Below, piece after piece: positions 24,018 to 32,684 of a stretch of DNA of 64,000 nt (position 1 is the first letter of the stretch; each line of letters opens with the position of its first letter). The stretch is from Acidobacteriota bacterium (GTDB lineage Bacteria; Acidobacteriota; Thermoanaerobaculia; Multivoradales; Multivoraceae): contig WTGQ01000002.1 in the NCBI GenBank assembly GCA_011525365.1, positions 795,367 through 859,366 of the forward strand, written 5' to 3'. A program made the position numbers and the translations under genes. The notes below the pieces were generated by a model. It was not told the origin of the DNA and ran no database searches. It saw only the letters and a program-made list of their open reading frames with translations.

Positions 24018-26744
24018 CTAGAACTCGAAGCGGACGCCGGCCTCGAATCGGCGCGGTTGCGCGTAAGCAGTAGCGGCATCCAGATCGATGCCGCCGGCGC
24101 AACCTTCGACTCGCGTGCAGACGGTGGTTACCTGCTCGTCGTCGAAGAGGTTGAACACGGCTCCGATGAGTTCGAAGCGCATGTCGCGGCCGAAGGTGAA
24201 GGCCTTGGTCAGCCCGAGGTCCATGCCGTAGCGGTCATTCGCCTCCCGGCTACCACGTCGCTCCGTGAAGATGCGTCCGTACTCTTCCGACGCCGTCGTC
24301 GGCGCATAGACACCGGCCGAGGACCAGAAACCTCCGAAGGACAGCGTGAAGTCGAGCGGCAGGTCTACGTAACCGTTCACCTTTACGCGGTGTCTTCGAT
24401 GGTCCGACAGGTAGCCATAGGCGTTCTCGAAGTGGTCAGGGTAGATGTCGAAGGCGACGCCCGAGTTCTGCGTGTACTCGACGTTGCCCTCCGACTCCGA
24501 GTTTGTGTACGAGGCGAGGACATGGATCCAGTCCGCGAACCGGGACTCGAAGTCGAGGATGAAGCCGCTGTAGTCGCGCGTCAGCCCCGGCAAGTTCGCC
24601 ATCACGTAGTAGTCGCAGTCCGCGCCTGCTGCCGGAGTGGGGAGGTTGCCGTTGCACGTGTCCTCGAAGATGTCCAACGTCTCCTTGTCGATGTAGGTCA
24701 GACCAATGGATGTGCGGCGGGTGAGCTCGCGCTCGATGCCGATGCTCCACTGGTCGGCGTAGGTGGCCTCGAGATCCGGCGCGATCCTGCTCGGGTCGCT
24801 TGAGAACACCGTGTTGTAGAACCAGCCGTTCGGGTCGAAGCCGACCGGATCGGCGATCCAGTTCGAGAACGTCAGGCCGCCGACCGTTCGTTCGCCAGGG
24901 AAAGCGTCGCGACAATTCGCGCCGAGCTGGGGAACGAACGAGGAGCAGGAGATCCAGCGGACGGTGGGGAACTGGTTGACCCTGGCGAAGCTGGGCAGCG
25001 TCAGAGCGTTCGGGTGCATGAACCGGCCCCAGTTGGCACGAGCGACTGTCCTGGCGTCGCCGCCGATGTCCCACGCAATCCCGAATCGGGGCTGCAACTT
25101 GGACAGGTCGGCCACTTCGTCGCCGATGTCGTTCTCGAACGCGACCTGGTCGTGGCGCAGCCCGACCTTGAGCGTCAGGTTCGGCAGCACGCGCCAGGTG
25201 TCCTGGACGTACGCCGTGAACTGCCTGCCGTTGTTCTCGGCCGGCGACTCGATGGGCGAAAAGAGCAGCGTGTAGGGCGCGCCGAACCGATCCCCGAACG
25301 AGTAGCCGCCGCCGGTCGTGTTGTTCTGGCTGGAAAAGAAGTTGCTGGCGTAGTCAACGCCCACCTGAACTTCGTGGTCTCCGGCGAAACCGTCGGCGAA
25401 CCAGGTCAGGTTGGTCGTCAGGTCGTCGCGGTCGCGGCTCGAGAACTGCTGGTTCGTGTAATTCACGGAGCTGGAGCCGTCGCCCCACGAGTCGACATGC
25501 CCGATCGTCTCGAAGTCCCGGCTCTGCGGGAACGAGTTCAGCTCGCCTCGGACGGTGGCCGCCTTGACGTGCCACTGCAGGCTCGAACTCAGGATTCCGA
25601 GAGCGTCCAGGCCCAGGATGGTCTTCGGCTGCTCCTGGAAACGGGTCGCTTCCGGCGCGACGGAACGAGACGCGTTCGCGTTGGCGATCGTCGCGTCTTC
25701 GCCGATGTAGCGGGCGACGACCTGCCATTCCGGGTTGACCTGCCAACTGAGCTTGCCGTTGAGGTTCGTGCCCTCGAAGTCGCGCGTGGTTGGCGACTCG
25801 GTGGGCGTGTTCTTCGATCGCACCGGGTTGGCGGCGACGAGGAACCAGAGCTCGTCCCGGCGGATCGGACCGCCGACGGTGACGGCGGTTTCCTGGAACT
25901 CGACGACGTTCTCTTCCTTGTCGAAGTGCTCGCCGCTGGTGTTGAAGTCCGTATCCCGGTAGCGGACGTCCAGGCTGCCCGACAGCTCGTTGCCGCCGGA
26001 CTTCGTGATGACGTTGATCACGCCGCCTGTCGCGTTCCCGAAGCGGGCCTCGTAGCCGCTGGTCTCGAAATTGATCTCCTGGATCGTGTCGAAGTTCATG
26101 TTGATGTTCCAGGTCGCGGTGACCGGATCGGTCGTGTTCACGCCGTCGACGGTGAAGTTGTTCTCACCCAGAGTGGAGCCGAACACGTTCGGGTTGGAAC
26201 CGCCGGCTACCCCGCCGACATCCGTCAGCACGCTCTGGTAGCTACGGTTCGCCGAGCCGATGGAGGCCTTCTTCAGGTACTCGACGCCGAAAGTCTGCGA
26301 GGTCGAGACCTGCTCCGGGTCGACCACGGGGGTCTCGGCGACCACCATGACTTCCTCGCTGAACTCCCCGGGGGCCATCGAGAGCTGAATCTCGGTGACC
26401 CGGTTGAGCCGGACCTCGATCTCTCTCCGCTGTTGCGGAACGAAGCCGTCCAGCTTGGCCTCGACCGTGTAGACACCCGGCGGCAGGCTGGGGAAGCTGA
26501 AGCCGCCTTCCGCGTCGGCGAAGTCGGTTCGCGAGCCCATCAGGTTGGGCGAGTTGACGGTGACCGTGGCGCCCGGAAGCGGCGAGCCCTCGGCGTCCAT
26601 GACCTGGCCGGCCAGCCGGCCGGTGAGCTGTGCGGTCGTCGGGGCGGCGAGGAAAGCAAGCGCCAGGGCGGCGCATAGGCCGAGGATCATGCTTCGGCTC
26701 AGGCCGGCACTTTTTCGTCGGTGGTTGTCTTGAAGATGTGACAC
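24018..26744 (-). CDS. TonB-dependent receptor, Oar-like with carboxypeptidase-regulatory domain
   Basis: This is an outer-membrane receptor of about 908 residues. After a signal peptide (MILGLCAALALAFLAAPTTA) comes a CarboxypepD_reg-like domain (QVMDAEGSPLPGATVTV ... FSFPSLPPGVYTVEA). A plug region includes the NNFTVDGVNTTDPVT segment and GNATGGVINVITKSGGNE. A long beta-barrel ends with the aromatic C-terminus VRFEF expected for BAM insertion. GTG 26744 is chosen because AGGAGG lies 11 bases upstream; ATG 26690 is an alternative that leaves just the signal peptide. Such receptors take up large substrates or, in Oar-like cases, act in adhesion or signalling. No ligand can be inferred. Confidence 0.87.
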   Translation of the reverse strand: MSHLQDNHRRKSAGLSRSMILGLCAALALAFLAAPTTAQLTGRLAGQVMDAEGSPLPGATVTVNSPNLMGSRTDFADAEGGFSFPSLPPGVYTVEAKLDGFVPQQRREIEVRLNRVTEIQLSMAPGEFSEEVMVVAETPVVDPEQVSTSQTFGVEYLKKASIGSANRSYQSVLTDVGGVAGGSNPNVFGSTLGENNFTVDGVNTTDPVTATWNINMNFDTIQEINFETSGYEARFGNATGGVINVITKSGGNELSGSLDVRYRDTDFNTSGEHFDKEENVVEFQETAVTVGGPIRRDELWFLVAANPVRSKNTPTESPTTRDFEGTNLNGKLSWQVNPEWQVVARYIGEDATIANANASRSVAPEATRFQEQPKTILGLDALGILSSSLQWHVKAATVRGELNSFPQSRDFETIGHVDSWGDGSSSVNYTNQQFSSRDRDDLTTNLTWFADGFAGDHEVQVGVDYASNFFSSQNNTTGGGYSFGDRFGAPYTLLFSPIESPAENNGRQFTAYVQDTWRVLPNLTLKVGLRHDQVAFENDIGDEVADLSKLQPRFGIAWDIGGDARTVARANWGRFMHPNALTLPSFARVNQFPTVRWISCSSFVPQLGANCRDAFPGERTVGGLTFSNWIADPVGFDPNGWFYNTVFSSDPSRIAPDLEATYADQWSIGIERELTRRTSIGLTYIDKETLDIFEDTCNGNLPTPAAGADCDYYVMANLPGLTRDYSGFILDFESRFADWIHVLASYTNSESEGNVEYTQNSGVAFDIYPDHFENAYGYLSDHRRHRVKVNGYVDLPLDFTLSFGGFWSSAGVYAPTTASEEYGRIFTERRGSREANDRYGMDLGLTKAFTFGRDMRFELIGAVFNLFDDEQVTTVCTRVEGCAGGIDLDAATAYAQPRRFEAGVRFEF

Positions 26745-27111
26745 TAGGGAAAGTCCCTCCTGGTTGCGGGGCACAAGGCCGGTGAGCAAGGCGGATGCCA
26801 GCCGTTGTGACGAGGGCCGGACGAGCACCCGGTCAGGCCGTCTAGTGTTGTTTTCGCGCGGGTTTCTTGAGTTTGGTCGCCGGTTGACTCCAGGTCGTCC
26901 CAGGGTGGCAATTCACCGTACTGGACGGATCTCCTACGGACCGCTGGATCTGGCGGATCCAGAATTCGGCTCTCGGATCCCGGTTCTTGAATCTGGTGGC
27001 AACGGAAACGGCGTCCGCGTGGGGCGGCGTGTGGCGCCCGCCGGCCGCCTGCGATAGCTTCGCGGCCTCAAATCACGGAGCCCTCTAGCTGGGAGAAGGA
27101 GCAAGCGAGCC
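26745..27111. other. intergenic region between divergent genes
   Basis: These ~370 bases separate the TonB receptor (minus) and the acyl-CoA dehydrogenase (plus) and must hold both promoters. A small dyad CTGGATC-N5-GATCCAG is at 26944-26962, surrounded by several further GGATC words. GGGAGAAGGAG lies just before ATG 27112. I see no convincing ORF, RNA or repeat otherwise. Confidence 0.45.
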
Positions 27112-28386
27112 ATGCCCGATCTCGACCCGTTCGGCATCGACGCCGAGTTGTACGACCTTTCGATGTCCGATGCAGCGAAGCCGCTTCTGACGAAGGTCAA
27201 GAACTTCATGGCCGACTACGTCGAGCCGATCACCGAGGAGTACTACCGACGGGGCGAAGGGCGGGAGGACCGCTGGAGCTACGGCGAAGGCCAGTTGGAG
27301 TTGCTCGACGGCGCCAAGGCGAAGGCCAGGGAGATGGGACTCTGGAACTTCTTCCTGCCGGACGCGGAGACGGGAGAAGGTCTGAAGAACCTCGACTACG
27401 CCTACATCGCCCAGGAACTCGGCAAGAACCCGCTCGCCTCGCAGTGCATGAACTGCAGCGCGCCGGACACCGGCAACATGGAGGTCCTCGAGCGCGTCGG
27501 TACGGAGGAGCAGAAGGAGAAGTGGCTCGTTCCTCTGCTGAACGGCGAGATCCGCTCCTGTTTCGGCATGACGGAACCGAACCTGGCTTCGTCCGACGCC
27601 AAGAACATCGGCACCCGCGCGACGCTGGACGGCGACGAATGGGTGATCGAGGGAGAGAAGTACTACATCTCCGGCGCCGGCGACCCCCGCTGCAAGATCA
27701 TGATCTGCATGGTGAAGACGAGCCCGGGCGGGCCTGCCCACCGCCAGCAGTCCCAGATCCTGGTGCCAATGGACACCCCGGGCGTGAACGTCCTGGGGCC
27801 GATGAAGGTCTTCGGGCACGACCACGCACCGCACGGCCACATGCACATCAAGCTGGACAACGTCCGCGTGCCGAAGGAGAACATTCTCCTCGGCGAGGGC
27901 CGGGGCTTCGAGATCTCGCAGTTGCGGCTCGGGCCGGGCCGGATCCACCACTGCATGCGGTCCGTGGGCCAGGCCGAAAAGGCGCTCGACCTGATGGTTC
28001 AGCGCGGCATGTCCCGCGAGGCCTTCGGCCGGCCGATCATCCAGCTCGGCAAGAACATCGAGCTCGTGTCGCGTGCCCGGATCGACATCGAGGCGATGCG
28101 TCTCATGGTGCTCCGCGCCGCCAAGGCGATGGACGTGCTGGGCAACCGCGAAGCGCGGGTGTGGGTCCACGCGGTCAAGGCGATGGTCCCGGAACGCACC
28201 TGCCAGATCATCGACCAGGCGATCCAGATGCACGGCGCTACCGGCGTCTCGCAATGGACGCCGCTCGCCGACATGTACACCGGTCAGCGGACTCTGCGCA
28301 TCGCGGACGGCCCGGACGAGGTCCATCACCTCGTCGTCGGCCGCGCCGAACTGCGGCGGTACACGGAGGCGAGCGCCGCGAACTAG
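27112..28386 (+). CDS. acyl-CoA dehydrogenase
   Basis: This is a 424-residue FAD-dependent acyl-CoA dehydrogenase. The N-terminal helical domain is followed by the middle beta-domain with CFGMTEPNLASSDAKNIGTRA (FAD/substrate signature) and WVIEGEKYYISGAGDPRCK. The C-terminal helical domain contains GPGRIHHCMRSVGQAEKALDLM, RGMSREAFGRPI and the late QMHGATGVSQWTPLADMY. Length and motifs resemble the ACAD10/11-like and short/medium-chain bacterial group. It oxidises acyl-CoA to enoyl-CoA and would feed electrons through ETF to quinone. It is apart from the carboxylase operon by about 9 kb and appears to be monocistronic. Confidence 0.88.
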   Translation: MPDLDPFGIDAELYDLSMSDAAKPLLTKVKNFMADYVEPITEEYYRRGEGREDRWSYGEGQLELLDGAKAKAREMGLWNFFLPDAETGEGLKNLDYAYIAQELGKNPLASQCMNCSAPDTGNMEVLERVGTEEQKEKWLVPLLNGEIRSCFGMTEPNLASSDAKNIGTRATLDGDEWVIEGEKYYISGAGDPRCKIMICMVKTSPGGPAHRQQSQILVPMDTPGVNVLGPMKVFGHDHAPHGHMHIKLDNVRVPKENILLGEGRGFEISQLRLGPGRIHHCMRSVGQAEKALDLMVQRGMSREAFGRPIIQLGKNIELVSRARIDIEAMRLMVLRAAKAMDVLGNREARVWVHAVKAMVPERTCQIIDQAIQMHGATGVSQWTPLADMYTGQRTLRIADGPDEVHHLVVGRAELRRYTEASAAN

Positions 28387-28427
28387 CGGCGTCGGCGCGT
28401 CGGCACACTAGCCTGCGAGCAAGGGGG

Positions 28428-29078
28428 GTGAGCGCGGTGTTGCGGAAGCCCATCGAGATCGAGACGCGCTTGACGCCCGCTTGGGTCGGCGCGTTCATGG
28501 TCTGGCCGTTCATCCTGTATCGGCCCGGGCAGAGGGTGCCCAGGACGGCAACGTACATGCACCATCTCTGGCACCAGTGTCGGCGGTGCTGGGTGTTGCC
28601 TTGGCTTCTCTGCTACCTGGTCCTCGGGCTGTTCTATCTACCTCGGAAGCGATGGTGGCAGCATCCGCTGCAGATTTACGCTCACGCCGTCAGTGCCGGT
28701 GTCGGCGAGCCGCTTCGCCTTGCCGGCAAGGAAGGGAGAACCGTCGCCCTTCCGTACCGGGTGAGTGGGGGATGTGGCCGCGGGAGCGGACCGCCGGGTC
28801 ATCCCGGGGAGTTGATCGGCAAGATGTTCCTGGACGGTTTGGGGTTCACTGAGGACGAGTTCGCGCAGCGGCTGGGTGTCCCCGCAGTGCTTCTGGGCGC
28901 GGTTGTGCGAGGGGAGGAGGGGGTCACCGTGGACTTGGCGTTGCGCCTGGAGCGCGTGACCCGAGTGGGTGCGGACTTCTGGTTGGGTTTGCAGAATCGG
29001 TCCGATCAATGGCAGGTCTGCCAGTCGGAGGGCGCTTCGGCGATTGAGTCGTTGGAGCCTCTGCCCTTGGCTACCTGA
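28428..29078 (+). CDS. membrane-segment protein fused to a HigA-like HTH antitoxin domain
   Basis: This is a 216-residue single frame from GTG 28428 (preceded by a G-rich ribosome site). Residues about 20-75 hold a hydrophobic protein with PAWVGAFMVWPFILYRPGQ, then YMHHLWHQCRRC and WVLPWLLCYLVLGLFYLP. This resembles small membrane proteins of unknown function in which an HExxH-like motif sits just before a membrane helix; here the Glu is replaced (HHLWH). After a Gly-rich linker, residues from about 125 match HigA/XRE antitoxins: HPGELIGKMFLDGLGF, EDEFAQRLGVP, VRGEEGVTVDLALRLERV and ADFWLGLQNRSDQW. No HigB toxin gene lies on either side. A membrane-anchored DNA-binding or target-binding regulator is one reading; an old gene fusion with no function is another. 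Confidence 0.65.
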   Translation: MSAVLRKPIEIETRLTPAWVGAFMVWPFILYRPGQRVPRTATYMHHLWHQCRRCWVLPWLLCYLVLGLFYLPRKRWWQHPLQIYAHAVSAGVGEPLRLAGKEGRTVALPYRVSGGCGRGSGPPGHPGELIGKMFLDGLGFTEDEFAQRLGVPAVLLGAVVRGEEGVTVDLALRLERVTRVGADFWLGLQNRSDQWQVCQSEGASAIESLEPLPLAT

Positions 29079-29088
29079 GACTCTCGCC

Positions 29089-30456
29089 CTACTCGATGTA
29101 GATCGGATTCGAGTAGATCCACGTCCGCCATTCGCCGTCGACTTCTAGCCAGCCTTCGACTCGGTAGACGCCGGTTTGATCAAGGCGGTGTGTGAGGGAT
29201 CGGGCTTCGGCGACGGCGATCTCCTCGCCGTTGCGGATGAGTCTGATGTAGGCGGGTAAGGGGAAGTGGGCTTTGAGTTCGGCCGTGGAGCCGACTACCA
29301 ACTTCCACTCATCGCCCACGATGGCGGCCGGTGCTTCGGCTTCGCCGACGAAGAACTGGAAGCCGGTCGGATCGGCCAGCCAGTCGTGGGCGACGTAGAC
29401 GTGGCCGGCGTCTACAGCGGCCCGGATGGATGCTTCGTCGAGCGTGGGCGCGAGGATGTGGGTCGTCGAGTTCCGCATCGACACCCAGTACGGGTCGAGG
29501 TCGTAGCGGCCGATGACGGCGCCGGGTTCGTGACCGCGGACCAGTTCCGGGATCCGTGGCGCGTCTGCTGAGGTCAGGACTCTCATCTCCTCGGGATCGT
29601 CGACGATCGTGCCGACGCGGACGGACTCGTCGTCGACCTTGATCACGACGAAAACCTGGTTGTGGTGGCAGTCGTTCGCGTTGACTCCGACGATCCGGCG
29701 GCGGACGGTCTCCCGGTCCCACTTGCCGAGGTACAGGGCGGGGTAGTCGAACTGGGCGCCGAAGACCTCCTCGGGATGCAACTCGACGGCGCGGGCCAGG
29801 ACCTTCGACTGGTCCGGATCGACGATCCAGCTGACCAGAGCGCGCATCGAGTCGCCGTTGTCGAGGGCGTCGGCGTGGCGGTTGTAGATCTCCATGCCGG
29901 TCAGGCCGTCCATGGAGTGATCGACCCGCTCTTCGACGTGGGAGAGGAAGGCCATGCCGGCGCCGCGACTCACCTGGCGCAGCAAGGCGCCGGCGTCGGC
30001 CCCCATGTACTCGACGACCGATCCCTCGGGGTGGATCAGAAAGCCGTGCGCCTCCGAGCCGGGGATGAACAGAACGCCATCGCGCAGTCCGCGCCAACTG
30101 TCCATGAAGTCTCGCGGCGGCCGGTAGTGGTCGGAGAGGAAGACGACGTCGACGCCGATTCGCTTGGCGTCCCGGAGCAACTCCTCGGGGGTGCCGCCGG
30201 TGTGATCGGAGTCGCCGGCGTGGGCGTGGAACACGCCGCGGTAGTCGTTGAGGCGGGGCAGCGCCCGCGGCGGTTGAACCGCCGCGCGGAGCCGTTCGAC
30301 GTCGGCGTGCGCCGCCGCGAGGCGCTCCGCGGACAGGCGCTCGAGGGTGGTCCAGCGCCGCGCCGGCGGCTCGCCCGGCGGTGGTGCGGCCGGCTGACTC
30401 CAGGCGGACGCCGCGGCCAGTAAGCCGCAGACTCCAACCTGGAGAGGCAGCTTCAC
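29089..30456 (-). CDS. secreted PHP-domain metal-dependent phosphoesterase-like protein
   Basis: This 455-residue protein begins at GTG 30456, which overlaps the upstream stop (GTGA) and gives a signal peptide (LPLQVGVCGLLAAASAWSQ). A proline-rich segment follows, then a PHP fold: GVFHAHAGDSDHTGG with the HxH metal motif, VFLSDHYRP, FIPGSEAH, HVEERVDHSMDG, and VNANDCHHN near the end of the domain. The C-terminal 110 residues are an Ig-like or beta-sandwich region that includes YIRLIRNGEEI and the final RTWIYSNPIYIE. PHP enzymes cleave phosphate esters or act as nucleases. The secreted form with this C-terminal domain is common in environmental bacteria but has no fixed substrate. Confidence 0.78.
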   Translation of the reverse strand: MKLPLQVGVCGLLAAASAWSQPAAPPPGEPPARRWTTLERLSAERLAAAHADVERLRAAVQPPRALPRLNDYRGVFHAHAGDSDHTGGTPEELLRDAKRIGVDVVFLSDHYRPPRDFMDSWRGLRDGVLFIPGSEAHGFLIHPEGSVVEYMGADAGALLRQVSRGAGMAFLSHVEERVDHSMDGLTGMEIYNRHADALDNGDSMRALVSWIVDPDQSKVLARAVELHPEEVFGAQFDYPALYLGKWDRETVRRRIVGVNANDCHHNQVFVVIKVDDESVRVGTIVDDPEEMRVLTSADAPRIPELVRGHEPGAVIGRYDLDPYWVSMRNSTTHILAPTLDEASIRAAVDAGHVYVAHDWLADPTGFQFFVGEAEAPAAIVGDEWKLVVGSTAELKAHFPLPAYIRLIRNGEEIAVAEARSLTHRLDQTGVYRVEGWLEVDGEWRTWIYSNPIYIE

Positions 30457-31475
30457 AAGGAATAGACCCTGGCCGCGGTCCGGTAGAACATCGCGTCCTG
30501 CTCGTCGTCCGGGAACCCGGCCGTAATCTTTTTCAGCGCGTTGTAGAGCACGTGGTAGGAGATCGAGAGCTTGTCGACCGGGAAGTTGCTCTCGAACATG
30601 CAGCGCTCCGGGCCGAAGCACTCGATCGTGTGCAGGTAGTAGCGGCGGTGGGCGGCGAAGAGTTCGTCGGAGGTCGCGGGGGTGGCGCGCTCGCTCCAGC
30701 CGAAGCCGTTGTCGGGCATCGCCAGGCCGCCGATCTTGGCGACGACGTTGGGACACTCCGCGATCTCGGCGATGTCGTTCTTCCAGCTTTCGAAGATCTC
30801 CTCGCGCCGGTCCGCGTAGGGGCCGACCCCCAGCGGCGTGCCGAAGTGGTCGAGGATCATCGTCGTTCCGGGCACGTCGCGCGCCAGGGCGGCGAAGTCG
30901 CCGTTCTGGTGGTGGTAGTGCCAGGTGTCGAAGGTCAACCCTCGATCTCCCAGCACCTTCATGCCGCGCCGGAAGTCGTCGCGGGCGTACAGGCCTTCGG
31001 GCGCCCTGCCCGCGATCCGCAGGTGTTCGGAGTGCGGGTCACGGGCCCCCGAGTGGCGGATGCCGCGGAACAGGCCGTTGCCCGCCTCTTCGTGGGCGTC
31101 GAGCACTTCGGCGACGCCTTCGCCCAGGGTCAGATTCGCGTGACTGACGATGCCGGCGATCGTCGCACCGGCACCTGCGGCGGAGGCGGCGGCAGCTTCC
31201 GCCACGAACTCGGTCTCGCCCACGCAGCGCAGGTGCTCCGGCCCGTCTTCGCGGTAGCAGGCCCGGCACTCGACGAACACGGTTTTCTCGACGTTGTGGC
31301 TCTGGCCGTCGGAACCGGCTTTCTCCGTGTCGCCCCACAGGTCCTCCAGCAGGTAGTCGCCGGTGGGCCGTCGCCAGAGGTGGTGGTGCGGATCGACGAT
31401 CCGGCGCGCAGGGTCGACCGTCTCTTCCTGGACCTGGGCGAGCCACTCGGGCGTGCCGGGCTTGGGTGCTGACAT
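30453..31475 (-). CDS. amidohydrolase family protein (TIM-barrel hydrolase)
   Basis: This 340-residue amidohydrolase-2 type protein carries the N-terminal metal-binding motif IVDPHHHLW (about residues 26-34). It then has TVFVECRACY, the barrel motif GIRHSG, a segment around FDTWHYHHQ (second His), MILDHFGTPLG with the Asp/His pair, and FESNFPVDKLSISY near the C-terminus. These resemble lactonase/decarboxylase-type members that act on small organic acids or lactones. There is no signal peptide, so it is cytoplasmic. It overlaps the PHP gene start by four bases and probably forms a two-gene operon with it. Confidence 0.83.
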   Translation of the reverse strand: MSAPKPGTPEWLAQVQEETVDPARRIVDPHHHLWRRPTGDYLLEDLWGDTEKAGSDGQSHNVEKTVFVECRACYREDGPEHLRCVGETEFVAEAAAASAAGAGATIAGIVSHANLTLGEGVAEVLDAHEEAGNGLFRGIRHSGARDPHSEHLRIAGRAPEGLYARDDFRRGMKVLGDRGLTFDTWHYHHQNGDFAALARDVPGTTMILDHFGTPLGVGPYADRREEIFESWKNDIAEIAECPNVVAKIGGLAMPDNGFGWSERATPATSDELFAAHRRYYLHTIECFGPERCMFESNFPVDKLSISYHVLYNALKKITAGFPDDEQDAMFYRTAARVYSL

Positions 31476-31518
31476 TGCGCCTCCTGGGTGTTGGGGGCGC
31501 TACCGTAGCAGCGTCGCC

Positions 31519-32556
31519 TCAGTGCTTGTAGTCGCGGTGGTGCTGGGCCAGCAGATCGCGGCCGAAGTCGCCGTCGAAGTCGCGCCAGACGGTGTGGCTG
31601 TGGTTCGCGCGGTTCTGGACGTTGTCGTACTCGATGACGAAGTCCGGCGCCTGGACCCGGTAGTAGTGGGGCGCTCCGGCTTCGCCGGGACCGATCCATG
31701 CGAAGTGGATCGCGTCGCCGGCCGCCTCGACCTGGGCGCGGCGCTTCTCGGCCAGGTCCGGCGGCACGTTGCCGGCGTACTCCTCGATCAGCGCGTCGAG
31801 GAGCTTCCGCTGGTCGGGTCGGAGTGCGCTTGCGGCCAGACCCTGAGCCTCTTCGGGGGTCACGCGCGCCTGGTTCGACGTGAAGATGTCGCGGGGAGCC
31901 TCGTCGCCGATCACGGCCTGCGTGCGCTGTTCGTCGTCGAGCGAATCGAGCAGTGCGCGGGCGAGGTCCTCCTCGCGGCCCAGGGCCCGCAGCCCTTCGC
32001 GCGGGCCGCTCGGGACCCGGTGCGGATTGGCGCCCAGGAACAGGGGTGTGGAGGCCGTCGCGTCGCCGGCGACGACGGTGAAGTTGAGCGAAACGTGGTG
32101 CCCCTCGAAGCTCCAGCCCCAGTCGCCTTCTTCGCTCGGTTCGCCGAAGAACGTGACGTGGTAGCGGAGCGGATCCCGCATCGACGTGAAGCGGTTGGCG
32201 CCTGCGGCCTCCTCAAGCCTGCGCAGCACGGACTCCAGGCTCATCACGGTCGTCGTCTTGCCGTAGCCCGTGCGGCTGAGCGATGCGCTGAGCAGGGCGT
32301 GGAGCAGGTGGTGCTGCGCGGGATCCATGTCCAGCATCGAGAGGCCCTTGCGCTCCTTCGGGATGAAGTGCCAGTCGACGCGTTCGGCGGCGTCGAAGTC
32401 GAGCATGACGGTCGCGCGCTGGTCGTCGCTCAGAGCGGCGAGCAGGTTGTGTGCCGCCGAGGCCATCGTGTCGGAAGTCTTGTCGTTGCCGGCTGCTCCG
32501 AGGAATCCGGCCGCGCCGGCGCAGCCCAGGGCGATCAACAGCATGCGTGCGGACAT
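31519..32556 (-). CDS. DUF3500 domain protein, secreted
   Basis: This 345-residue protein has a short N-terminal hydrophobic signal (MLLIALGCAGAAGFLGAAG) followed by the DUF3500 pattern: SDDQRATVMLDFDAAERVDWHFIPKERKGL, HLLHALLSASLSRTGY, a later GHHVSLNFTVV and FLGANPHRV. It ends with RVQAPDFVIEYDNVQNRANHSHTVWRD (segments quoted separately), with several conserved His and Asp residues towards the C-terminus. DUF3500 proteins are widespread in environmental bacteria and of unknown function. Cys near the signal (GCAGAAG) makes a lipoprotein possible. Divergent from the DUF5916 protein gene. Confidence 0.8.
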   Translation of the reverse strand: MSARMLLIALGCAGAAGFLGAAGNDKTSDTMASAAHNLLAALSDDQRATVMLDFDAAERVDWHFIPKERKGLSMLDMDPAQHHLLHALLSASLSRTGYGKTTTVMSLESVLRRLEEAAGANRFTSMRDPLRYHVTFFGEPSEEGDWGWSFEGHHVSLNFTVVAGDATASTPLFLGANPHRVPSGPREGLRALGREEDLARALLDSLDDEQRTQAVIGDEAPRDIFTSNQARVTPEEAQGLAASALRPDQRKLLDALIEEYAGNVPPDLAEKRRAQVEAAGDAIHFAWIGPGEAGAPHYYRVQAPDFVIEYDNVQNRANHSHTVWRDFDGDFGRDLLAQHHRDYKH

Positions 32557-32684
32557 CGTATGTCTCCTGCGGTCTCGGCGCCGGCGGCGATCGCCGGGCT
32601 CGCTCGTTGCCGGTTCGGACGCTCCAGCGTATCGCGCATCGGTGCGGGTGCGGCGGCCGGAGAGCTCGCGGCTAGTATCGCGCG

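Noticed and set aside
28800-29078. HigA-like domain as a normal HigBA toxin-antitoxin locus
   Set aside because: No HigB-like gene precedes it, and the domain is fused to a membrane segment.
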